NCBI GenBank assembly: GCA_902795715.1
Contig: CADBME010000076.1
Span: 1 to 5,190 of the forward strand
Length of the DNA stretch: 5,190 nucleotides
Source: an uncultured Lachnospiraceae bacterium
GTDB taxonomy: Bacteria > Bacillota_A > Clostridia > Lachnospirales > Lachnospiraceae
Reading direction: 5' to 3'
Of the stretch, positions 1 through 5,190 are shown piece after piece. Position 1 is the first letter of the stretch. The number at the start of each line of letters is the position of its first letter. Made by a program: the position numbers and the translations under genes. Below the pieces are notes generated by a model, which had not been told where the DNA came from, made no database searches, and was given only the letters and a program-made list of their open reading frames with translations.

Positions 1-1
1 G

Positions 2-33
2 GAAGCCCATATATTGGGAGATATATGGGCTTC
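2..33. repeat. Perfect 13-bp inverted repeat, possible terminator of an upstream gene
   Basis: Positions 2-14 (GAAGCCCATATAT) are exactly complementary to 21-33, with the 6-base loop TGGGAG. A stem this long at the edge of an intergenic region suggests a transcription terminator for a gene left of the window. However, the + strand downstream of the stem reads AAAATATG instead of a run of T, so it is not a standard rightward intrinsic terminator. A leftward terminator would need a run of A just before base 1, which lies outside the window. The hairpin is seen directly; its function is inferred. Confidence 0.5.
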
Positions 34-213
34 AAAATATGAAAAAAATCTTTAGCTACAAGAAATAGAGGGATTTCTTTGTCGCTGATAACATCTTAGT
101 ATATGTATATGGAATCTGTTTGTATAAAATATAAAGAAATTATTAACATGAAATATAAAATCGGTTAAAAATGTGTTAACTACGGAGAATCTTTTGCTAG
201 GAGGATTTGAGTT
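34..213 (+). promoter_or_regulatory. A/T-rich leader and probable promoter region of the operon
   Basis: This non-coding stretch is clearly richer in A/T than the genes that follow and holds several -10-like hexamers: TATAAA at 123-128 (overlapped by TAAAAT at 125-130), TAACAT at 144-149 and TATAAA at 154-159. One possible pairing is TTGTAT at 120-125 with TAACAT at 144-149 (18-base spacer), but neither box is a close match, so no single promoter can be named. A short inverted repeat GTTAA (164-168) / TTAAC (176-180) lies between these boxes and the first ribosome binding site. I recognise no riboswitch class. Confidence 0.35.
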
Positions 214-393
214 ATGGGTAGTGTGATTGGCAATCCTGATAGTCAGGTAGTCAAAGTATTTTTGGGCAATAATTTAACAAAATCTACAAAAGACTATGAT
301 AAAATGCTTAAAGATGAGAACTTGTCGGATGACGAGCGGAAAAGAATTATCGAGGCAAAGAAAAAGAAAGAGGAGGATGAGATCATCTTATGA
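214..393 (+). CDS. Small charged protein of unknown function, first gene of the glycosyltransferase operon
   Basis: This ORF encodes 59 residues, beginning MGSVIGNPDSQVVK and ending KKKKEEDEIIL. ATG at 214 is preceded by a strong Shine-Dalgarno AGGAGG at 199-204, nine bases upstream. Its stop codon (391-393) overlaps the start of the glycosyltransferase as ATGA, which implies translational coupling. There is no signal peptide, membrane segment or cysteine, so the product is probably cytoplasmic. The N-terminal third is mixed and fairly hydrophobic (VVKVFLG at residues 12-18). From about residue 28 the chain is highly charged and looks helical (DYDKMLKDENLSDDERKRII followed by a Lys/Glu run). 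That part loosely recalls short SHOCT-type C-terminal helices, but the resemblance is weak. The gene is more A-rich than its neighbour. I do not recognise the family. Position, ribosome binding site and coupling make it very likely to be translated. Confidence 0.72.
   Translation: MGSVIGNPDSQVVKVFLGNNLTKSTKDYDKMLKDENLSDDERKRIIEAKKKKEEDEIIL
371..376 (+). promoter_or_regulatory. Ribosome binding site of the GT2 gene, inside the small upstream gene
   Basis: AGGAGG at 371-376 lies 13 bases before the ATG at 390, longer than the usual 5-9. It sits within the Lys/Glu-rich 3' end of the 59-codon gene. The long spacing together with the ATGA overlap fits re-initiation by ribosomes finishing the upstream gene. 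Confidence 0.6.
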
Positions 394-1169
394 AAATATC
401 AGTGGCTCTTGCCTACTATCGGGGAGAACAATATATAAAAGAACAGCTGCAGTCTATACTTCCCCAGCTTAGTCTGAGTGATGAGGTAGTCATATCGGTG
501 GACGATATTACGGAAAGTGGTAAGAAGCTGCTTCAGGCTCTTCAGGACGGTGACGACCGGATCCGGATAATCCGGGGACCCGGAAAGGGAGTCGTTCGTA
601 ATTTTGACCGGGCTATTCGCGCCTGCAGGGGGGATATTGTCTTCCTTTCGGACCAGGATGATGTATGGGCGGAGAATAAGGTGGCCAAAGTGCTTGAAGC
701 CTTCGAAGATCCGGAGGTTATGGCTGTCCTTCATGATGCACAGATGATAGACGGGAACGGGAAATTGATTCATGAGCCATCCCTGTTTGAATTTCGAAAC
801 AGTAAACCGGGTCTGATGAAGAATCTCATTCGCAACAGTTATGTAGGATGCTGCATGGCCTTCCGCCGGAAACTCATACCTCTGATCTGTCCTATTCCCA
901 AAGAGATGTATATGCATGATTTCTGGATCGGACTTGCGGCAGAAAAAACCGGCAAGGTTGTCCTTATAAGGGAACCGCTCCTCTATTATCGCCGCCACAC
1001 TGCCAATGTCACAGATATGTTCCATGGCACTCTGGGATTCATGGTAACGAAACGTGTGAACATGATTCGCTGCCTGCGCCTGCTGGAACGAAGAATTGCC
1101 AATCTGAAAGAACTGGATGCCCGGGTTCCCTCAGACCGGGGAGAGACCGGAGGAGAGGATCATGAATGA
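390..1169 (+). CDS. Family 2 glycosyltransferase, rhamnosyltransferase-like (GT-A fold)
   Basis: This 259-residue cytoplasmic GT2 enzyme would transfer a sugar from a nucleotide donor, plausibly dTDP-rhamnose, onto a surface polysaccharide or lipid-linked acceptor. The start MKISVALAYYRGEQYIKEQL matches the family's usual beginning (ISVALATYNGEKYIxEQL-like), which supports ATG 390. The first nucleotide-binding acidic pair is at D38-D39 (VISVDDITES), in place of the commoner SDDGSTD pattern. NFDRAI at 71-76 is typical of the family. The DXD metal/donor motif is in SDQDDVW at 87-93. HDFWIG at 176-181 and YRRHTANVT at 200-208 match the C-terminal catalytic HDWW and YRQHxxNVxG signatures of the rhamnosyltransferase-like subgroup. 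It lacks the two C-terminal membrane helices of CsbB/GtrB-type polyprenyl-phosphate glycosyltransferases, so it is not that enzyme type. At 259 residues it is slightly short; many relatives have about 300. The 3' end overlaps the YfhO gene by 8 bases. Family assignment is firm; donor and acceptor are inferred. Confidence 0.9.
   Translation: MKISVALAYYRGEQYIKEQLQSILPQLSLSDEVVISVDDITESGKKLLQALQDGDDRIRIIRGPGKGVVRNFDRAIRACRGDIVFLSDQDDVWAENKVAKVLEAFEDPEVMAVLHDAQMIDGNGKLIHEPSLFEFRNSKPGLMKNLIRNSYVGCCMAFRRKLIPLICPIPKEMYMHDFWIGLAAEKTGKVVLIREPLLYYRRHTANVTDMFHGTLGFMVTKRVNMIRCLRLLERRIANLKELDARVPSDRGETGGEDHE
1149..1164 (+). promoter_or_regulatory. Ribosome binding site and start codon deciding the YfhO start at 1162
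   Basis: GGAGG at 1149-1153, followed by AGAGG, lies eight bases before ATG 1162, an ideal arrangement. The in-frame ATG at 1117 has no comparable Shine-Dalgarno, would add only 15 residues (MPGFPQTGERPEERI), and would give a 53-base overlap with the GT2 gene instead of 8. The 1162 start is therefore preferred. Confidence 0.8.
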
Positions 1170-4100
1170 AAATAAATCAGGCCGTCCAAGGCAGACATCC
1201 TGGGCAAATGACCGAATCCGGCGGCGTGATGACCGACGTCCTAAAAAGAGGGGCCGATTTGGAAGACAAAAAGAGTATCCGGAATATCCGGTCCAATCCT
1301 TGGAAAAGAAAAGGGAAGACTATATGCCGGTTCGCAATGCAGAAGACAAAGCGGATAAAGCAGACGAAAAATCTGATTTTAAGTCAGACACAAAGAAAAC
1401 GAAAAAATCCCGGCATTCCAGGTGGATTTCCTCGGAATTCAGGCTACGTGCCCTGCTCTTGCTTTTATGCCTTCTCATACCATTTCTTGTCATGGTCATT
1501 GTCATGGCTGCCTATGGGGTTGAGCCTTTCGGGCACAAATCTCTGATGATTATCGATGCTCTTCATCAGTACATGCCCTTTTTCTCGGTTCTCTATGATA
1601 AGCTTCACAGCGGAGCCGGTATATTTTACTCCTGGCGGGCAGGTCTTGGGATTAATTTCCTTTCCCTCATGTCCTATTACCTGATGAGTCCCCTCAATCT
1701 TCTGATTGTTTTTTTTGGCAGGTCTCAGCTGAATATGGCTATGAGCTGGATTATGGCCCTGAAGATTGCTCTCTCCGGCCTGTCCATGGGAATATGGTGC
1801 AATGCCAAGAGCAAAAAGCCCAACCCCTTTACGGTGGCTGCCGCTCTGGCCTATGCCCTGAACAGCTACATGGTCGGATATTGCTGGAATATCATGTGGC
1901 TTGATGCCATTATGGTCTTGCCCTTGATCATGCTGGGTATTGACCGGCTTGTAGATGAAAATGACGGAAAGCTTTATTGCATTTCTCTTTTTTATGCTCT
2001 TTTCTGCAATTACTATATAGGATATATGATTTGTATATTCTGTGTGATGTGGTTCTTCCTTCAACACTTTGAGGGAATCGGCCATTTTTTGAAAAAGAGT
2101 CTGAGCTTTGGGATTTACTCTCTCTTAGCCGGCGGAATGGCTGCCGTCATTTTGCTGCCGGCATTTCTGGGAATCCGTCAGACAGCTGCCGGAGGTGGAA
2201 TTGAATTTCCTGATGAGAAGTTTTTGACTTCCTTCCCTGACCTGCTAAACCGGCAGATTACCATGAATATGCCGGTTACCCATGACAATAATTTCGACGG
2301 AAATGCTAATCTTTATGTGGGCATCTTCGTCCTGGTCATGTTTTTCCTTTATCTTCTGAACATGCATATTAAGATCAGCGACAAAATCCGCCGTCTGATA
2401 GTCATCGCTTTTTTATATTTCAGCTTCTGTGAGATTCAATTGAATTACATCTGGCATGGTTTTCATGACCAGTACGGAATACCCAACCGATTTTCCTTTT
2501 TGCTGGGTTTCCTGCTGATTACCATGGCCTTTCAGGTGGCAGAAAACCTGGACCAGGTCAAAGGCTGGCAAATACCGGTGGCTCTGTTCGGAAGTCTTCT
2601 GATAATCTGGTGCGGACGAATGTTCGGCGAGGAACCCCCTGAAAATGATATCTATCTCGTGGCGGTAATCCTGACGCTGACCTATGTCCTGATTTTCCTT
2701 TTTATCGCACTTTGTCAACGAGTCGGCAAACAGGAGAAGGAAAGAGATTCTCTTCCTGTGCCAGAAGAAGGATCAGATGTAGAATTAGATGAAAAACCGA
2801 CGCCTGTGAGTCAGGATCCCCAATCACAAAATGATAAAAAAATCAGAATTCCTCCTTCTCCCCGGATTGCCTTTATCAAAAATCTATTTCGAAAAGAAGG
2901 GGTGCCGATTTTCTGCCTGGTTCTCACTTTAATTGTCATTGTGGAGATCAGCGCTTCCGCTATCCTGGGCTTTTATGAAAACGGACAGATTAATGTACCC
3001 AAGTTCTATTCTTATACCAAAGATATGGAGGAAGGAATCCGGAAGGTAGATGACGGGACTTTTTACCGGAGCGAAGTGACCAGAGCCCTCATGCTGGATG
3101 AGGCTATTTACTATCCCATGAACACGGTAGGCCTTTTCGGATCCACAGCCCCTGCAAGAATGGTCGATGTCATGGACCAGCTGGGTTTTGCAACCGGGGC
3201 AAATGAATACAAATACATAGGAGAAAATGCCCTGACCGATTATCTTCTGAATGTTCGTTATCAGTATTATAAAGAGGAAGATAGCATCTTTACGGGATTT
3301 CAATATAAGGAAAATGCCGGTCGCATTAACATTTTTGAGAATCCCTGGAAGACATCGGTCGGCTACATGGTAAGGGAGTCCATAGAGGATTTCTTTGAAA
3401 ATGGCAGTGCCTATCCTTTCCGTTCCATGAATCTCCTGGCAGAAAATGCTTTCGGCCAGTTAGATCTGTTCGAGAATATTGAGATTTCAGATCCTATGAC
3501 GGAAGGATGTAATGTGGAAAGCACCGGAAGTCCGGGAGAATACCGTTTCCATTATGATTACAGCTCCATGGACAATATTGTTTTCAATATCCCTGTGGAA
3601 GAAAGTGCCGATAATCTCTGCGTTTATTACGACGGAACACAGGTGGAAGAGGCCGTGGTTTCCCTTAACGGAAAAGACCTGATCACCGGAGATCTGAATG
3701 GAAAAATGATTGACTGCGGCAAGGTTGAAGCCAATTCCTGGCTGTCCGTCTTCATGAAGTTAAAAGGAGAGGAGAAAACAGGTATCGTCCGACTTTCTGC
3801 AGCTAAACTTAATAAGGAAGTAATTGACAGAATTGAAAAGGAACAGGAAGAGTCCGGATTTGTGACAAGTCGATTTACCGACTGTTCCCTGGAAGGAAAA
3901 GCCACAGTCCATAGCAGAGACAATGGCCGAAATCTTCTCTTTCTGTCTATACCCTATGATGAAGGCTGGACGGTCAAGGTCGATGGAAAGAAAGTTAAAG
4001 CTCAGGCCATCGGCAAGGCATTTCTGGGCCTGAAACTTGAGGATGGAACTCATGATATATCCTTGTCCTATGTTTCACCAGGATTCAAAACCGGTTTTGT

Positions 4101-4188
4101 TATCTCAGCTGTCAGTCTTATCCTGTTTTTGATTCTTCTATTAGTGAGACATATCCGAAAGAGAACCGGACGAAAGCATCAAAAATAA
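1162..4188 (+). CDS. YfhO-family polytopic membrane protein (GT-C-like glycosyltransferase)
   Basis: This 1008-residue protein belongs to the bacterial YfhO family. Characterised members (B. subtilis YfhO and the Listeria homologue) are thought to act as GT-C transferases, adding lipid-carried sugars to teichoic acids outside the membrane. Residues 1-93 are a basic, low-complexity cytoplasmic extension. TM1 is about 95-118. It is followed by the hallmark first outer loop with IIDALHQYMPFF (130-141; D132 is a candidate catalytic aspartate) and FYSWRAGLGINF (155-166), then YYLMSPLNL (172-180). NIMWLDAIMVLPL at 243-255 is another conserved stretch. Roughly ten further membrane segments reach to about 517. 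A charged Pro-rich cytoplasmic loop (about 519-580) precedes a helix at 581-603. A large outer domain (604-976) ends with SIPYDEGWTVKVDGKK (929-944), the family's C-terminal signature. A last helix (977-995) and a basic tail close the protein. It is longer than typical members (about 850-900) because of the N-terminal extension and central loop. Family is firm; substrate is unknown. Confidence 0.93.
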   Translation: MNENKSGRPRQTSWANDRIRRRDDRRPKKRGRFGRQKEYPEYPVQSLEKKREDYMPVRNAEDKADKADEKSDFKSDTKKTKKSRHSRWISSEFRLRALLLLLCLLIPFLVMVIVMAAYGVEPFGHKSLMIIDALHQYMPFFSVLYDKLHSGAGIFYSWRAGLGINFLSLMSYYLMSPLNLLIVFFGRSQLNMAMSWIMALKIALSGLSMGIWCNAKSKKPNPFTVAAALAYALNSYMVGYCWNIMWLDAIMVLPLIMLGIDRLVDENDGKLYCISLFYALFCNYYIGYMICIFCVMWFFLQHFEGIGHFLKKSLSFGIYSLLAGGMAAVILLPAFLGIRQTAAGGGIEFPDEKFLTSFPDLLNRQITMNMPVTHDNNFDGNANLYVGIFVLVMFFLYLLNMHIKISDKIRRLIVIAFLYFSFCEIQLNYIWHGFHDQYGIPNRFSFLLGFLLITMAFQVAENLDQVKGWQIPVALFGSLLIIWCGRMFGEEPPENDIYLVAVILTLTYVLIFLFIALCQRVGKQEKERDSLPVPEEGSDVELDEKPTPVSQDPQSQNDKKIRIPPSPRIAFIKNLFRKEGVPIFCLVLTLIVIVEISASAILGFYENGQINVPKFYSYTKDMEEGIRKVDDGTFYRSEVTRALMLDEAIYYPMNTVGLFGSTAPARMVDVMDQLGFATGANEYKYIGENALTDYLLNVRYQYYKEEDSIFTGFQYKENAGRINIFENPWKTSVGYMVRESIEDFFENGSAYPFRSMNLLAENAFGQLDLFENIEISDPMTEGCNVESTGSPGEYRFHYDYSSMDNIVFNIPVEESADNLCVYYDGTQVEEAVVSLNGKDLITGDLNGKMIDCGKVEANSWLSVFMKLKGEEKTGIVRLSAAKLNKEVIDRIEKEQEESGFVTSRFTDCSLEGKATVHSRDNGRNLLFLSIPYDEGWTVKVDGKKVKAQAIGKAFLGLKLEDGTHDISLSYVSPGFKTGFVISAVSLILFLILLLVRHIRKRTGRKHQK

Positions 4189-4251
4189 ACCGAATAAAAC
4201 CTGAAAAGTGAAAATGATTACGAAAACAGCATAGAAGGCGAACGAACAAGG
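4189..4251. other. Spacer between YfhO gene and terminator
   Basis: This is 63 bases of A-rich sequence between the stop codon and the terminator stem. I see no credible ORF, ribosome binding site or motif in it. Confidence 0.5.
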
Positions 4252-4295
4252 AAATGCAAGCTATCGGCGGCAGAACCGGTAGCTTGCATTTTTTT
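4252..4295 (+). terminator. Rho-independent terminator of the operon
   Basis: Positions 4254-4267 (ATGCAAGCTATCGG) pair with 4276-4289 (CCGGTAGCTTGCAT), giving a 14-bp stem with one T-G wobble and the loop CGGCAGAA. A seven-T tract follows at 4289-4295, and the AAA at 4252-4254 could extend the stem into it. This is a textbook rightward intrinsic terminator, 63 bases after the YfhO stop. It separates the glycosyltransferase operon from the next unit. Confidence 0.93.
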
Positions 4296-4372
4296 GTGGT
4301 TTTCTCGTAATGAAAACAAATATTAGAAATGCTAGAAAATATTGGTAGACCGCAAAGGGGGATTGTAGTAAG
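4296..4372 (+). promoter_or_regulatory. Probable promoter region of the second transcription unit
   Basis: This A/T-rich stretch between the strong terminator and the next ribosome binding site must hold a promoter if the downstream genes are transcribed separately. The best candidate is an extended -10-like element, TG-C-TAGAAA at 4330-4338, with no good -35 box. The assignment is weak. The Shine-Dalgarno-like AAGGGGGA at 4355-4362 belongs to the short ORF that follows. Confidence 0.3.
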
Positions 4373-4483
4373 ATGATTCCAGGGATGACAAACCATGATA
4401 CATGGAAAGGGACTTTTTTATTTGGAAATTCTTTTTGGAACCGCCAAATCGGTTCCCCCTTAAGTAAGAAAGGTAAGAAATGA
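4373..4483 (+). CDS. Putative 36-residue leader ORF, overlapping the next gene by ATGA
   Basis: ATG at 4373 opens a 36-codon frame (MIPGMTNHDTWK... ending SKKGKK). Its TGA at 4481-4483 overlaps the next gene's ATG (4480-4482). A purine-rich Shine-Dalgarno AAGGGGGA sits at 4355-4362, 10 bases upstream. The peptide has an aromatic, Asn-rich centre (FLFGNSFWN, residues 15-23) and a basic tail. It shows no signal peptide and belongs to no family I recognise. The downstream gene has only a weak site of its own (AAAGG, 4469-4473), so coupling through this ORF is plausible. It could be a regulatory leader peptide or a genuine small protein, but chance occurrence of an ORF this short cannot be excluded. 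Confidence 0.42.
   Translation: MIPGMTNHDTWKGTFLFGNSFWNRQIGSPLSKKGKK
4437..4456 (+). promoter_or_regulatory. Hairpin within the leader ORF, before the second gene
   Basis: GGAACCG (4437-4443) is exactly complementary to CGGTTCC (4450-4456), around the loop CCAAAT. It lies 13 bases before the weak Shine-Dalgarno of the gene starting at 4480. No T-tract follows, so it is not a simple terminator. It overlaps by three bases an octamer (4454-4461) complementary to the leader ORF's own Shine-Dalgarno, so the two pairings would compete. A regulatory role is inferred. Confidence 0.4.
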
Positions 4484-5190
4484 AAGAAGTCCATTCGATT
4501 GCAGTAGCCGAAGGAGGCGAGTACGGACGGCGCCTGGTCCGCTACCTGGAAAATCATGTGCCCCCTTCGGTCAGGATTTACCACTATACCAGGCCGGACA
4601 CTTTATTGACCATGAAAAGTGATGCAGACTATTATCTGGTGGACAGTTCCTATGCCACCGTGTCAGACAGGTTGACCGAAAGTGAGGACAATAGCATGTT
4701 CCCGATTGTGGAAAAAAGCAGACATTGGATTCTGATCACTGACGAGAAACAGGAAGGTGCCTTTTGCCGTACGGAGCCGCCGGCTAAGCTGCTGAATATG
4801 ATGGGGATTACAATGGATAGAGAGTCTAATCCTGAGAAGAATATGTTGAAGACCTGCAAAATCACTGCTATTTACTCCCCGGTATATGAAGATCGACTGG
4901 CCACAATCGCCATGACTCTGATGAAGGAAGGAGATTTGTATCTGGGATTTGAAGATCTGGGACCCGGCTTCGACCATAAAGCTAATGTAGGGGATCTCTG
5001 CTATTACATTCATCTTAGAGATGATCATATCCTGGATACAATGGAGGAACTGTGCGATCATTCTACCGGCATCTACAGACTGGACTCCCCTGACTTGTTT
5101 TTCTGTCTGAAAGAACTGACCATAGAGGACTACCGATGGTTTTTCGACCGGATCAGAATGTCAAAACGGTTTGCCGGGGTTTTCCCGGGA
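4480..5190 (+). CDS. TadZ/CpaE-like protein with degenerate P-loop domain (partial, 3' end outside window)
   Basis: The frame is open from ATG 4480 to the window edge, giving 237 residues with no stop. The N-terminal portion (about 1-90: HSIAVAEGGEYGRRLVRYLENH, then YYLVDSSY at 51-58 and HWILITDE at 82-89) has the alternating strand/helix pattern of a receiver-like domain, as in the atypical receiver region of TadZ/CpaE. From about 126 (CKITAIYSPVYEDRLATIAMTLM) the pattern resembles a MinD/CpaE-like NTPase. However, the P-loop position reads YSPVYEDRLAT, without the glycines or GKT/S needed for ordinary ATP binding. DLYLGFEDLGPGFD (152-165) fits the following strand and loop, and GDLCYYIHLRDD (171-182) also resembles Lachnospiraceae proteins of this type. 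Such proteins help position Tad pilus or secretion machinery. If the family is right, a C-terminal portion is missing beyond the window. Assignment is by recall of pattern only and is moderate to low; a hypothetical protein of another system is possible. Confidence 0.6.
   Translation, partial: MKEVHSIAVAEGGEYGRRLVRYLENHVPPSVRIYHYTRPDTLLTMKSDADYYLVDSSYATVSDRLTESEDNSMFPIVEKSRHWILITDEKQEGAFCRTEPPAKLLNMMGITMDRESNPEKNMLKTCKITAIYSPVYEDRLATIAMTLMKEGDLYLGFEDLGPGFDHKANVGDLCYYIHLRDDHILDTMEELCDHSTGIYRLDSPDLFFCLKELTIEDYRWFFDRIRMSKRFAGVFPG

Noticed and set aside
399..1025. Minus-strand 208-codon ORF opposite the GT2 gene
   Set aside because: It lies wholly antisense to a gene with clear GT2 motifs. Its translation resembles no family I know.
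1117..1161. Upstream in-frame ATG at 1117 as start of the YfhO protein
   Set aside because: It has no Shine-Dalgarno, overlaps the GT2 gene by 53 bases, and adds 15 residues unlike the following sequence. ATG 1162 has GGAGG eight bases upstream.
1166..1546. Plus-strand 126-codon ORF overlapping the start of the YfhO gene
   Set aside because: It is an out-of-frame shadow of the YfhO N-terminal extension, with low-complexity basic composition and no ribosome binding site independent of ATG 1162.
1465..2085. Minus-strand 206-codon ORF opposite the YfhO gene
   Set aside because: It is antisense to conserved YfhO motifs. The His/Gln/Asn-rich translation is typical of the reverse strand of a membrane-protein gene.
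4342..4371. TTGGTA (4342-4347) and TAGTAA (4366-4371) as a sigma-70 promoter
   Set aside because: The -10 match is poor, and transcription starting there would leave out the Shine-Dalgarno and start codon of the leader ORF. It could serve only the gene at 4480.
4393..4405. Small palindrome CCATG-ATA-CATGG as an operator
   Set aside because: A five-base arm with a three-base loop inside the leader ORF is common by chance and matches no operator I know.
4261..4584. Minus-strand ORFs across the terminator and leader (4118-4396 and 4261-4584)
   Set aside because: They run through the terminator stem and into the coding sequence of the plus-strand gene at 4480, and I recognise nothing in their translations.

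Overview
The window looks like chromosomal DNA from a low-to-moderate GC Firmicute, most likely a clostridial (Lachnospiraceae-like) bacterium. The reasons are strong AGGAGG-type ribosome binding sites, tightly packed overlapping genes, a U-tailed intrinsic terminator, a YfhO-family membrane protein, and a downstream protein resembling the TadZ/CpaE-like proteins common in Lachnospiraceae. The taxon is an inference from family resemblance; no rRNA or other marker gene is present.

Layout. Positions 1-213 hold a perfect hairpin at the left edge and an A/T-rich leader that probably carries the promoter. From 214 to 4188 runs a three-gene, same-strand operon with overlapping ends. It comprises a 59-residue unrecognised small protein (214-393), a soluble family 2 glycosyltransferase of the rhamnosyltransferase-like type (390-1169), and a 1008-residue YfhO-family polytopic membrane protein (1162-4188). 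The first junction is an ATGA overlap and the second an 8-base overlap. The operon ends at a strong intrinsic terminator (4252-4295). The start of the YfhO gene is placed at 1162 rather than at the upstream in-frame ATG at 1117.

A second transcription unit begins after the terminator. A 36-codon ORF (4373-4483) with its own Shine-Dalgarno sequence ends in an ATGA overlap with a larger gene. That gene (4480 to beyond the right edge) appears to encode a receiver-like plus MinD/CpaE-like protein with a degenerate P-loop. The short ORF contains a 7-bp hairpin and an octamer complementary to its own Shine-Dalgarno, so the leader could be a translational switch.

How the genes may work together: the cytoplasmic GT2 and the YfhO GT-C-like protein probably act in modification of a cell-surface glycopolymer or lipid-linked sugar, one on each side of the membrane. 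The role of the 59-residue protein is unknown. The final gene probably belongs to a different system, perhaps a Tad-like pilus or secretion apparatus. No mobile element, CRISPR array, tRNA or rRNA is visible.
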